Positions 16,022-23,785 of a DNA stretch of 35,591 nt are shown piece after piece. The stretch covers positions 1 to 35,591 of the forward strand of contig CADDZI010000024.1 in NCBI GenBank assembly GCA_902812405.1. Direction: 5' to 3'. The position numbers and the translations under genes are program-made. Position 1 is the stretch's first letter, and each line of letters opens with the position of its first letter. The notes below the pieces were generated by a model. It was not told the DNA's origin. It did no database searches and saw nothing but the letters and a program-made list of their open reading frames with translations. The DNA comes from a bacterium. Lineage in GTDB: Bacteria > Vulcanimicrobiota > Vulcanimicrobiia > Eremiobacterales > Eremiobacteraceae.

Positions 16022-16836
16022 CGTGTATCGTCAACCCGCTCGAAGGTCACGCGGCCCAGTTTGCCGGCACGAAATTCCCGCAGAAGCGCCCCGGCCGCGT
16101 TGCGGCGATTGAGTTCGTCGCCGCGTGTCAGCATCCCGCGCCGGCGCGCAAAACTTTCGAGGTCAAGAGAGTGTGGGGCATCGGACGGGCGATGATGCTG
16201 CCACCAGGCGCAAAGATGCATCGCAGCGTCTTCGGGATCGAACGCATTTTCGGGCAGTATCCCGCAGACAGCAAACTGCCACGCGGTGCGCGCGTCGCGA
16301 ATTGCGGGCTCGAGCACGCCCGGTGTATCCAGCATTTCGACGCGGCGGTCGAGAACGATCCAGCCGGTGTTGCGGGTTACGCCGGGCCGGTTCTGCGCCG
16401 GCGCACCTTTGCGCCGTGCCAGGGCATTGATGAGCGAGGACTTACCGGTATTGGGTGCCCCAATCACCGCAATTCGAAGCCGTGGCCCTCGGGCGGGCTG
16501 GGAAAGCAGGGCGGCCCGCAGCGGGCGCACGGTGGCCGGGCGCGTGGCCGCGATCGCAAAAGCCGTCTGCCCCTTCCGCCGAAGCGAGCATACCCAGCGT
16601 TCGGTCTCGACCGGGTCGGCCACGTCTGAGCGGTTGAGCACGATGAAACGGGGTTTGGCCCCAAGGCGCCCCGGGAGACGGGCGGGCGCCGTGCTACAGG
16701 GCAGCCGAGCATCGCGAACTTCGACCACGAGGTCGATAAGCGGCGCAATTTTCTCGAGCTTGAGAATGCCGGCGGCCATGTGGCCGGGAAACCAGGAAGC
16801 CGCCGCGCGCGTGTCCTTAACGGATCGGGTGGGCAC
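16018..16836 (-). CDS. rbgA: Ribosome biogenesis GTPase RbgA (YlqF)
   Basis: A 272-residue circularly permuted GTPase that helps late assembly of the 50S subunit. The N-terminal WFPGHM (15-20) is the hallmark of the family. Motif order is G4-G1-G2-G3: G4 LNRSD at 67-71, G1 GAPNTGKS at 126-133, G2 threonine in PGVTRNTGW near 151-159, and G3 DTPG at 170-173. G4 has arginine where NKxD usually has lysine, a conservative change that might alter nucleotide affinity. The C-terminal ~80 residues form the RNA-binding ANTAR-like helical part. It overlaps lepB by 20 bases and rnhB by four. Confidence 0.93.
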   Translation of the reverse strand: MPTRSVKDTRAAASWFPGHMAAGILKLEKIAPLIDLVVEVRDARLPCSTAPARLPGRLGAKPRFIVLNRSDVADPVETERWVCSLRRKGQTAFAIAATRPATVRPLRAALLSQPARGPRLRIAVIGAPNTGKSSLINALARRKGAPAQNRPGVTRNTGWIVLDRRVEMLDTPGVLEPAIRDARTAWQFAVCGILPENAFDPEDAAMHLCAWWQHHRPSDAPHSLDLESFARRRGMLTRGDELNRRNAAGALLREFRAGKLGRVTFERVDDTR

Positions 16837-17437
16837 GAGACAGGGGCCAGATCACAAACAGGGCCTTCCCGACGATCGCTGCCTCGCCTACCGGCCCGAA
16901 GGCGCGTGAATCCACCGAATCCGGACGGTCATCCCCCAGAACGAACAGGTGGCCGGCAGGGACCGTCTGCGGTCGAAGATTGCTCGTATCGCCGATAATA
17001 CGCGGAGCCGGCGCGAAGGGCTGCCCGTTCACAAACGTGGTACCGTTGACGAGCGCGATAGTATCCCCGGGTAGAGCGACGACGCGCTTAAGCAGGATGT
17101 GCCCGTCGCTTGCCGGCGTGCGGAACGCGACGACGTCACCACGCATGATCGGTCTGGCGCCCACAACGATCGGTCCGAGTCTCAAGCCGTAGGATAGCGT
17201 ATCGATCAAGACGTGACTGCCATCTGCGATGGACGGCAGCATCGAGCGCCCGTCAACCTGGGGCATGCGGAAGAAGGAGAGGGTGAGGAGCGCGGCAATG
17301 GCAGTAAGCTGCCAGGCAATGCGCAAACCGCGTCGCAATCGCCGGCGCGTGACGGCTTTGCGTTCCAGGGCGGCGAAGGAGGCGTCGTTGGCCAACGCCT
17401 CGTGCTCCCCAGGCCGGCCTGCAAGCGGCTGCAGCAC
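16817..17437 (-). CDS. lepB: Signal peptidase I, second copy
   Basis: A 206-residue type I signal peptidase with one membrane segment (about residues 40-57) and the catalytic domain outside. Nucleophile S65 is in VDGRSMLPS, general-base K117 is in LLKRVVALPGD, and the C-terminal box GDDRPDSVDSRAFGPV is present. The N-terminal cytosolic stretch of ~40 charged residues is longer than usual. It starts at GTG 17437, with AAAGGGG ending six bases upstream, which supports this start. It overlaps rbgA by 20 bases. A second, larger signal peptidase gene lies 1 kb upstream in the same operon; the two probably differ in substrates. Confidence 0.92.
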   Translation of the reverse strand: MLQPLAGRPGEHEALANDASFAALERKAVTRRRLRRGLRIAWQLTAIAALLTLSFFRMPQVDGRSMLPSIADGSHVLIDTLSYGLRLGPIVVGARPIMRGDVVAFRTPASDGHILLKRVVALPGDTIALVNGTTFVNGQPFAPAPRIIGDTSNLRPQTVPAGHLFVLGDDRPDSVDSRAFGPVGEAAIVGKALFVIWPLSRAHPIR

Positions 17438-17516
17438 GGGTGGCCCCTTTCAAACATTCATCCCGACAGCCCTCCTCGCGCGCCTGTCCGCACGCAACAC
17501 CTTTGGGGTCGCACGC

Positions 17517-18458
17517 TCAGGGCCTGCGGCGACGACGCAGCGCGCGCAGGCCCGAGCCGAGGTGTTCGCGAGCCCACTGCAATTCCAGCCGCATGCGCTG
17601 CAGGCGAGTCAAGCGATGAATGCCGCTGCGGGCAGACATGTAGTCCAGAATCTCTGCAACCGGGGCATACCACCCGGGCCGGGCGGCGAGTTCCGTAAGG
17701 GCCTGAACGACGTCGGGCCGGACACAGCCATCGCGTGCAAAGCCGGAGGCGAAGTGGACGTACAAGATGCAGGCGCCTCCGGAAGCCTGCAGGCGGTCGA
17801 GATTGGAAACTGTTAGGAGCCGGACAAAAGCATCGGCGTCGGCCGCATCCGAGCTGGAGAACCAGGCCTTGACGTGCGGGCGGCGTGGATCCCAGTACGG
17901 CATCCAGCGGTCCACGTTCGTCGTGACGATGTCATGAAACGTGAAATCACGCACATATGTCAGGTATTCGCCGCACACATCAACCCAATAGAACGGGCTT
18001 CCGGGAGTGGACCCCGCAAAACGCCTGCGGGTCGTCGACCGGTAGAGAGCGCGGATCAGGGGATTGTCAAACCGCTCCGGGCCCCAGTAGATGTTTTCGA
18101 TGTTGTCGGCGTGGTTGGCGTACGTGCGGGGCCAATATCCTAGGGCCTGCCTGAAGGTTTCCAGGCCGGCTAACGTCTCTTGCCGCGTCGAACCGCCGGA
18201 GCGGTTTCCGTGCCATCCAATCTCGAAGCCTTGACGCGCCAGGTCTTGCACCCATGCCGCGTACTCCGGGTCAGCCAGCGATTGTCCGGTGAAGCGGTCT
18301 CCGGGTGCGACGGGCGCGGACCACACGGTTTTGGTGGTCCGGATACCTAGCCGCGCGAGGAGATCGTAGATAGGGCGAAGATTCTCGAGCGTTCCATTGT
18401 CGGTGTCGTCGCAGATCGAGAAGGCAAACGCCTTGTTCTCAGGCCAGACGCAGCGCAT
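17517..18458 (-). CDS. Polysaccharide deacetylase-like (NodB-fold) protein
   Basis: A 313-residue protein with the opening of a NodB/CE4-like barrel: FAFSICDDTDNGT (acidic DD pair), then LRPIYDLLARLGIRTTKTVW. Later come GFEIGWHGNRSGGSTR and a NHADNIENIYWG element. These contain the aspartate and histidines expected for metal and catalysis, but the classical H-x3-H of CE4 is not obvious, so activity is uncertain. No signal peptide is seen. I start at ATG 18458 (MRCVWPENKAF); the open frame upstream overlaps the preceding lepB. It sits 19 bases after that lepB and 79 before the next, so it is inside the operon. A glycan-modifying role would fit the glycan genes of the window; this is inference. 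Confidence 0.65.
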   Translation of the reverse strand: MRCVWPENKAFAFSICDDTDNGTLENLRPIYDLLARLGIRTTKTVWSAPVAPGDRFTGQSLADPEYAAWVQDLARQGFEIGWHGNRSGGSTRQETLAGLETFRQALGYWPRTYANHADNIENIYWGPERFDNPLIRALYRSTTRRRFAGSTPGSPFYWVDVCGEYLTYVRDFTFHDIVTTNVDRWMPYWDPRRPHVKAWFSSSDAADADAFVRLLTVSNLDRLQASGGACILYVHFASGFARDGCVRPDVVQALTELAARPGWYAPVAEILDYMSARSGIHRLTRLQRMRLELQWAREHLGSGLRALRRRRRP

Positions 18459-18477
18459 GACCGTCAGGTGGACTCTC

Positions 18478-19170
18478 TCAGCGCAGGATTTTGACGTCGC
18501 GGGGCGGCCAGAACACCAAGAAGGCATGCCCGACAAAATGGCTGCGCGGCAAGAACCCCCAGATGTGGCCGTCGTTGGAGTCGTTGCGATTGTCCCCGAG
18601 CATTAGGTAGTAATCCTTGGGAACACGGTCGGGCGCCTGCCACTGCGAGCGCGGCGGGATGATGGCCCGTGAGGGGTCGAGCGGAATACCGTCCACGACG
18701 ATATCGTAATTTTTAATTTCCAGCTCGTAGTCGGGCCGCTGGGTTGCGGGTATGTACGGCTCCGCCAGGCGCTTGCCGTTGCGGTACACGGTGCCGTTGT
18801 GAATGCGTATTGTATCGCCGGGTGCCGCCATGACCCGCTTGATGAAGTCGGTCGTCCCCAACTCGGCGGGCGGTTCGAAAACAGCAATCTGACCGTCTCG
18901 TGGATCCTGAAAGCGGTACTGAATCTCGTTTGCGAGCAGGACGTCGTGGATCTTGAGCGTCGGTTCCATCGAACCGGAGGGAATCCAAAACGTGCGCACG
19001 ACGAAGTGCATGAGGAACAAAGCCGCCACGCCGGCGATGAGGAACGCATCGAGATACTCGCGCAGCACGCCGCGCTGCTTCTCGTCCGGCACCGCCGCGG
19101 GTGCAACCCAGATGACGACGCGCGCGACAGCCAAGATCGCGAGGATGGCGCCCAGGACGACAGGACTCAT
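18478..19170 (-). CDS. lepB: Signal peptidase I, first copy
   Basis: A 230-residue type I signal peptidase that removes signal peptides of exported proteins. It has two N-terminal membrane segments, about residues 3-24 and 43-61. Then comes the catalytic site: nucleophile S67 in WIPSGSMEPTL and general-base K111 in DFIKRVMAAPGD. The C-terminal box YLMLGDNRNDSNDGHIWGF is complete. The insertion between K111 and that box (PATQRPDYELEIKNYDI and following) is larger than in the second copy and could shape substrate choice. Start ATG 19170 is ten bases after the rplS stop; the open frame extends further back into rplS antiphase, so this start is preferred. Confidence 0.94.
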   Translation of the reverse strand: MSPVVLGAILAILAVARVVIWVAPAAVPDEKQRGVLREYLDAFLIAGVAALFLMHFVVRTFWIPSGSMEPTLKIHDVLLANEIQYRFQDPRDGQIAVFEPPAELGTTDFIKRVMAAPGDTIRIHNGTVYRNGKRLAEPYIPATQRPDYELEIKNYDIVVDGIPLDPSRAIIPPRSQWQAPDRVPKDYYLMLGDNRNDSNDGHIWGFLPRSHFVGHAFLVFWPPRDVKILR

Positions 19171-19180
19171 CCGCCGGGCA

Positions 19181-19525
19181 CTACTTCTTTTCTTTAATGC
19201 GGGTGGCTTTGCTGCCCACGCGATCCTGGAGGTAGTACAACTTGGCCCGGCGCACGACGCCGCGCCGGATGACGTCGATCTTCTCGATGCGCGGCGAGTG
19301 GATGAGGAACGACCGTTCGACGCCGACTCCATGTGCGATGCGGCGCACGGTGAAAGTTTCGGCTAGACCACCGTGTTTGCGTTCGATGACGACGCCCTCA
19401 AAGATTTGGGTGCGCTCTTTGTTGCCCTCGCTGACCCGCGTGTGAACCTTAACTGTGTCGCCCGGCCCAAATTCGACCACCTTTTTCTTCTTGTGGGCTT
19501 CGCCGACCAGATGTGCGAGATCCAT
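19181..19525 (-). CDS. rplS: Ribosomal protein L19
   Basis: A 114-residue L19 protein of the large subunit, at the 30S-50S interface. Family blocks are [68 protein letters not shown] and a basic C-terminus ending KEKK. The length is normal. It begins the downstream operon: a promoter-like element lies at 19620-19649, and lepB follows after ten bases. Confidence 0.97.
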   Translation of the reverse strand: MDLAHLVGEAHKKKKVVEFGPGDTVKVHTRVSEGNKERTQIFEGVVIERKHGGLAETFTVRRIAHGVGVERSFLIHSPRIEKIDVIRRGVVRRAKLYYLQDRVGSKATRIKEKK

Positions 19526-19619
19526 GACGTTCGTCTTTCAGGGCCGCGAAAAAAGCGCCGCCCCGGGCTCGGGACCGACGCCGCGACCAGCGTTCAGCTC
19601 GTGAAGTTGGACAGACCCG

Positions 19620-19649
19620 AGTATAACAGACCCCGGGAGATTTTATCAA
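19620..19649 (-). promoter_or_regulatory. Sigma70-type promoter for rplS-lepB operon
   Basis: On the minus strand TTGATA (19649-19644) is followed, after 18 bases, by TATACT (19625-19620). Transcription would start near 19613, leaving a leader of about 88 bases before rplS. Two identical 8-base words GGGTCTGT flank the -10 box (19633-19626 and 19618-19611). Such paired direct repeats can be an operator, or a chance repeat. Both hexamers are one or two bases from consensus. Confidence 0.6.
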
Positions 19650-19670
19650 CCAGGCGGACCGTTCCTATGG

Positions 19671-19740
19671 CAGCGGGCGGCGGTGCCACGCCGGGCGCGA
19701 CTTTCGCACCCGGCCGGCGCCATGCGCCGCCCGGGGGCTG
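19671..19740 (-). other. Extended hairpin between trmD and the rplS promoter
   Basis: On the minus strand, an outer 9-base stem CGGGCGGCG/CGCCGCCCG (19733-19725 with 19682-19674) encloses an inner hairpin. The inner stem is GCCGGG-U-GCGA, loop AAG, UCGC-G-CCCGGC (19714-19690). The one non-Watson-Crick position is U-G on this strand but C-A on the other, so the structure is more continuous in a minus-strand RNA. Further CAG/CTG pairing extends the outer stem across a CCCC bulge. No U-tract follows, so it is not a classical intrinsic terminator. It lies 3' of trmD and upstream of the rplS promoter. Confidence 0.55.
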
Positions 19741-19767
19741 AGCGGATGCCATGCGCCTGCGCCTGCG

Positions 19768-20448
19768 TTAGTCCAACAGATCGCGCCTGCGCTCGCGGGT
19801 GCGGGCCAAAGCCGCCTCCTTGCGCCATGCGGCGATTCGCTGGTGATCGCCGCTGAGCAGCACGTCCGGCACGGCAAGCCCGCGAAACACCGCCGGGCGC
19901 GTGTAGTGCGGCCAATCCAGGGCGCCCCCGGCAAAGGAGTCCGCTCTGGCGCTCTCGGCCTTGATGACCCCGGGCACGAGGCGCACGGTGGCATCGAGGA
20001 ATGCCAGCGCCGCGACCTCGCCCCCGGTGAGTACAAAATCACCCAGCGACAGCTCGCTGGCCGGGACGAGAGAGAAGAAGCGCTCGTCGAGTCCCTCGTA
20101 GTGACCGCAGACGATGACGAGGCGGGAGAGAGACGCCAACTCTGCGGCCCTTGCGTGTGTAAAGCGTTCCCCGGCGGGTGAGGGCACGATGACGCGGCAG
20201 CCCTGAGGAACGGCCAGCCCCGCTCCGAGCAGCGATTCCATGCACGCGATCAAGGGGCCCAGCCGCAGGACCATGCCGGGCCCGCCTCCGTAAGGCGCGT
20301 CGTCGGCGCGCTCGCCGGGCGGCACGAAGGCCCACAGGTCGTGCACGGCGATCCGCACGAGCCCTTTGGTTTGCGCTCGCCCCACGATGCTGCCCGTGAC
20401 GAAAGGTTCGAAGAACTGGGGGAACAGGGTGACGACGTCAATCTGCAT
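19768..20448 (-). CDS. trmD: tRNA (guanine-N1)-methyltransferase TrmD
   Basis: A 226-residue SPOUT methyltransferase that methylates G37 next to the anticodon, using SAM. Motifs are DVVTLFPQFFEPF at the N-terminus, PYGGGPGMVLR near 51-61, the knot segment CGHYEGLDERF, and LGDFVLTGGEVAALAFLDA, the SAM-binding trefoil knot. The C-terminal PEVLLSGDH-type block appears as VPDVLLSGDHQRIAAWR. The usual upstream partners rpsP and rimM are absent: the gene is divergent from the TPR protein, and their ATG codons overlap in the word CATG. It is 242 bases upstream of rplS, separated by a hairpin and a promoter. Confidence 0.96.
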   Translation of the reverse strand: MQIDVVTLFPQFFEPFVTGSIVGRAQTKGLVRIAVHDLWAFVPPGERADDAPYGGGPGMVLRLGPLIACMESLLGAGLAVPQGCRVIVPSPAGERFTHARAAELASLSRLVIVCGHYEGLDERFFSLVPASELSLGDFVLTGGEVAALAFLDATVRLVPGVIKAESARADSFAGGALDWPHYTRPAVFRGLAVPDVLLSGDHQRIAAWRKEAALARTRERRRDLLD

Positions 20449-20953
20449 GCGCTTCGTCTTTTCGGATGCAGTGCAGACCCGACCTTTGGCAGAAAATCCA
20501 TCCGGCGTGGACAGCTACCGGCGCGGCCTGGCGGCGTACGAGCGAGGCAGGTTCGAAGAAGCAGCCTGTTTCTTCTCGCAGGCCATTGCGGCCGGCGAGC
20601 AGGTCGCGCCCTCTCTCGCCAAGCGCGGTGTGTGCTGGCTGCGCACGGGCAACCGCGAGGCCGCACGGCATGACTTCGAAGCGGCACTTGTAGCCGATGC
20701 CCGCTGCCTGCCGGCCTTGGTCAACCTGGGCAACCTCTCGCTGGAAGCCGGCAATCTCGATGAGGCGCAAGATTGCTACGAGCGCGCCTTGCGCATCGAC
20801 GCCACGTACGCCTTGGCACATCACAACCTGGGTGTCGTGTATCGCAAGCGGGGCAATCTGGCGGCCAGCATTCGCGAGCTGCGTCTGGCGGCGCGCTACG
20901 AAGGGCTACCCCACGCCGCCCGGCGCCGATTGGCGTGGTGGAAGCGCCGATAA
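20447..20953 (+). CDS. TPR-repeat protein
   Basis: A 168-residue protein made of about four tetratricopeptide repeats: YRRGLAAYERGRFEEAACFFSQAI, SLAKRGVCWLRTGNREAARHDF, ALVNLGNLSLEAGNLDEAQDCYERAL and ALAHHNLGVVYRKRGNLAASIREL. All show the A/G-x-x-x-x-x-G-x-x-x-x-A spacing. TPRs are protein-binding scaffolds; no signal peptide or catalytic domain is attached. Start is uncertain: ATG 20447 overlaps the trmD start codon and GTG 20507, just before the first repeat, is equally possible. It begins a plus-strand run with the FemAB-like and GINT1-like genes (nine- and seven-base gaps), so it may organise their products. Confidence 0.8.
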   Translation: MRFVFSDAVQTRPLAENPSGVDSYRRGLAAYERGRFEEAACFFSQAIAAGEQVAPSLAKRGVCWLRTGNREAARHDFEAALVADARCLPALVNLGNLSLEAGNLDEAQDCYERALRIDATYALAHHNLGVVYRKRGNLAASIRELRLAARYEGLPHAARRRLAWWKRR

Positions 20954-20962
20954 CTGAACGGA

Positions 20963-21943
20963 ATGGCCCGCCTGCACTTTGCGCCGCTGCCGATGGCTGA
21001 ATGGGCGGCCGTCGACGCCGCTGCTCCCGCCCCCACGTTCTACGCGCGGCCCGCTTGGGCGCGGGCGGTTGCCGCTGTTGCCCCGCGCTTCGAACCCTGG
21101 CCTTTGGTCTGCGAGGTGCGCCGGGTGGGGCGCGTCCTCGTGCCGCTCATGCGCACCCGGGGCAGGCGGCTGCCGTGGACGATTTTGCAGGGCGTGCCGA
21201 TGTGGGGCTACACGGCCGTGCAGCGCTGCGACGGCGGGGCGCTGGACGCCGCAACGCGCAGCGCGGTCGTCGAAGACGTCTTGCGGCAAGGTGACAGCGT
21301 GCGCTTGAACCTGTGGCCGTTTGAAGAGGTGAGCGTGCACGGGGCCACCGTGCGCGAGCCCGCGGAGACCTCGGCGCTTGACATGCAGGGCGGCGTCGAC
21401 GCCGCGTTGGCACGGATGAACCCCAAGGCCAGGCGCATGGCCGGCCAAGCGAAGAGGCGAGGCGCCACCTGCAGTCTGGAGAGCCGCGAGGACGCCATCG
21501 ACACCTACTACGCCCTGTTGTCGGCAGCCGCCGTCGAGCGTTGGAAGCGGCCGCAACCAGCGATCCCCAAGGAGTTCTTACGCGCGGTGTGGCGCGAGGG
21601 CGGCGAGAGCGTTGAACTGTGGTTTGTCCGGTACGAAGGCGAGCCGGTGGCGGGCGGTGTGGCACTTTATGGGGCGACCGAGGTCTCTCTGTGGACGACG
21701 GCCACCAAACCCGGGATGGAGATTTTGCGACCTCACAATTTGCTGCATGCCACCATCCTGGAGCACGCGGCCCGTCGCGGCCTGCGCTGGTACAATCTGG
21801 ATGCAAGTTCGGGCTTGGAAGGCGTTTTGCGCTTCAAACACGCGCTCGGTGCACAGCAAACCTTCTACGAGATCCTCGGGCGCGAGGGCCGCGTATTCCG
21901 GCTCGTCCGGGGCCTGCAGCGCTTGCTGGGCGTGAGGGGCTAG
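20963..21943 (+). CDS. FemAB/GNAT-like acetyltransferase
   Basis: A 326-residue protein of the GNAT/FemAB-like superfamily seen in polysaccharide clusters (CelD/BioF-like GNAT_6 type). The N-terminal half has TFYARPAWARAV and PLVCEVRRVGRVLVPL. The C-terminal GNAT-type core shows MNPKARRMAGQAKRRG, then ELWFVRYEGEPVAGGVALYG and TKPGMEILRPHNLLHATILE. WYNLDASSGLEGVLRFKHALG closes the fold and is typical of the FemAB-type fold. Such enzymes add acyl or amino acid groups to cell-surface molecules. No membrane segment is seen. It is nine bases after the TPR gene and seven before the next gene, so probably one operon. The acceptor cannot be predicted. Confidence 0.75.
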   Translation: MARLHFAPLPMAEWAAVDAAAPAPTFYARPAWARAVAAVAPRFEPWPLVCEVRRVGRVLVPLMRTRGRRLPWTILQGVPMWGYTAVQRCDGGALDAATRSAVVEDVLRQGDSVRLNLWPFEEVSVHGATVREPAETSALDMQGGVDAALARMNPKARRMAGQAKRRGATCSLESREDAIDTYYALLSAAAVERWKRPQPAIPKEFLRAVWREGGESVELWFVRYEGEPVAGGVALYGATEVSLWTTATKPGMEILRPHNLLHATILEHAARRGLRWYNLDASSGLEGVLRFKHALGAQQTFYEILGREGRVFRLVRGLQRLLGVRG

Positions 21944-21950
21944 GCGCGCG

Positions 21951-23744
21951 ATGGGGTATGTGTTTGCCCTCGTACTCGACGGCGACGAGTTGGCGTCCTG
22001 GCAAGCCGAGAGCGTGCGCCTGTTGGAAAGCGAGGGCTGGGCTCGCTTGGCGTCTATCATTGAGGTACGGTCTGCCCCACAAGGCGCAGGCGATGCGCGA
22101 AGCGTCGTGCACGGGGATTCGTCCTACGAGGCGTTCGTACGGCGTGTGGGCGTCGCAGAGTTGCTGCCCGTGAAAGCGCGGGATCTCTTTGCCGGCTGCC
22201 AGTGGCTCGATTGCGCAACTGGTGCTCCGGCCTGGCACGGCGAGGCGGCGGACGCATTGCACACTGCGGCGGGCGCGGGACCCGAAGGGGTTGAGGCGGC
22301 CCCGCCGCGCGGCGCAGCCGAGGCGGGCGGGGCGTGGGACTTCATCCTCGCGTTCACGAGGCGGCCCGAGGTGCCGGCCGAGATCGCCGCAGCAGCGCGC
22401 TACGGGATCTGGCAGTTCCTTTATGGCGACCCGGCGGCTTTTGAGGCTGCCGTGCCCGCCTTCTGGGAGGTCCTTGACGATCACGACGTCACGAGCGCCG
22501 CGCTCGTGCGCGTGCACCCGGGCGGGAACCTTGGTGTCGTTCTCAAACAGGCGCACCTGGCGACGCAGCGCACGTCGTTTGGCGACAACGCTGCCGTGTT
22601 GCTGCGGGAAATGCAGACCTGGCCGGCGCGAGTCTGCCGCGACCTTGCGGCCGGTGCGGCGGTATACCTCAATGCCGCCGCGCAGCCGCGGCCTCCACGC
22701 AGGTATGGGATGCCGGCTGCGCGCGACATCCGAACCCTGCGGGCGCGCGTGCGGGGGCGGACGTTTGCCCAGGTCTGGCGTCGGCGATTTCTCAAGCAGG
22801 ATTGGACGATTGCCCTTGCCGACCGCCCCCCGACCGACTTTGTTGACATCGATGCGCGCCCACAGGTGCGTGTGCTGGCGCCATACGACCGCAGGCGTTT
22901 CCTTGCCGATTGCTTCGTCGCCGGGCGTGACGGAAAAACTTTTGTCTTCTTTGAGGACTTCGACTACCGGCGCGGCCGCGGCGTCATTGGCGTGGCTCCG
23001 CTTGACGGGCGCGGACCCCTGCGTGCACGCATGGCGTTGGAGGAGCCTCATCACCTGTCGTATCCGCAGGTGTTTGAACACGGCGGCACGTTCTATTGTT
23101 TGCCCGAGTCGGTGTATGCGCGCGTGGTTCGCCTGTATCGCGCTGTGGAGTTTCCCTATCGGTGGGAGCCCGCAGCCACGCTCGTCGAGGATTTCGCGGC
23201 AGTTGATCCCACGCTGGTTTTCTACGACGGCCGGTGGTGGCTCTTTTGCACCAACCTCGATGAAGGCTACCATTCGCACGTGTACGTCTGGCACGCCGGC
23301 CATCTCTTCGGCCCGTGGCAACAGCACGCGGCAAACCCGGTCAAGGTGGATGTGCGCTCGGCGGGGCCGGCGGGACCGCTCTTCGTGCACCGGGGCGTGC
23401 TGTACCGGCCGGCGCAAGACTGCTCGCGCGTGTACGGCGGGTGCATTCGGCTCAACCGCATCGAGCGTCTTACCACACACGAGTTCAAAGAGGTGCCGGC
23501 GGGAACGATTCGGCCGCCGGGCGGCCCGTACTCGCAGGGTTTGCACACGATCGCGGCATGGGATGGGACCTGCGTCGTGGATGTGATGCGCTACGTCTTC
23601 AATCCGCAGGCGGCGCTGGGGGCGGCGCGGGGTTGGGCCGGCTTGCTGGCCCGAGGCGCGGGAGTTCCCGACGAGAGCCTGGCGGCGCTGAAGGCCAGGT
23701 TACGGGCTTGGCGAGGGTCTAAGGCCGGGAACGGCCGGCCGTAG
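21951..23744 (+). CDS. Formyltransferase-like / GINT1-like fusion protein
   Basis: A 597-residue protein in two parts. Residues ~1-245 resemble the formyltransferase fold: ALVLDGDELASWQ at the start, then YGIWQFLYGDP, AVPAFWEVL and TSAALVRVHPGGNLGVVLK. The Asn-His-Asp catalytic set of methionyl-tRNA formyltransferases is not visible, so this half may be inactive. From ~270 the sequence has the repeated blades of the GINT1 N-terminal-like domain of plant/bacterial glucosaminyl-transferase proteins: FVFFEDFDYRRGRGVIGV, HHLSYPQVFEHGGTFYCLPES, DPTLVFYDGRWWLFCTN, LYRPAQDCSRVYGGCIRLNRI. It probably builds or recognises a sugar-modified surface molecule. It starts seven bases after the FemAB-like gene. 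The joining of these two folds is known from bacterial databases in general terms, but substrate and reaction here are unknown. Confidence 0.7.
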   Translation: MGYVFALVLDGDELASWQAESVRLLESEGWARLASIIEVRSAPQGAGDARSVVHGDSSYEAFVRRVGVAELLPVKARDLFAGCQWLDCATGAPAWHGEAADALHTAAGAGPEGVEAAPPRGAAEAGGAWDFILAFTRRPEVPAEIAAAARYGIWQFLYGDPAAFEAAVPAFWEVLDDHDVTSAALVRVHPGGNLGVVLKQAHLATQRTSFGDNAAVLLREMQTWPARVCRDLAAGAAVYLNAAAQPRPPRRYGMPAARDIRTLRARVRGRTFAQVWRRRFLKQDWTIALADRPPTDFVDIDARPQVRVLAPYDRRRFLADCFVAGRDGKTFVFFEDFDYRRGRGVIGVAPLDGRGPLRARMALEEPHHLSYPQVFEHGGTFYCLPESVYARVVRLYRAVEFPYRWEPAATLVEDFAAVDPTLVFYDGRWWLFCTNLDEGYHSHVYVWHAGHLFGPWQQHAANPVKVDVRSAGPAGPLFVHRGVLYRPAQDCSRVYGGCIRLNRIERLTTHEFKEVPAGTIRPPGGPYSQGLHTIAAWDGTCVVDVMRYVFNPQAALGAARGWAGLLARGAGVPDESLAALKARLRAWRGSKAGNGRP

Positions 23745-23785
23745 ACTGCCGAAGGCTCTCAGGAATCCAAAAACCCCGGGGGTGC

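Noticed and set aside
21834-23546. Minus-strand 570-codon open frame
   Set aside because: Antisense to the GINT1-like gene, Arg/Pro/His-rich and motif-free; a typical high-GC shadow.
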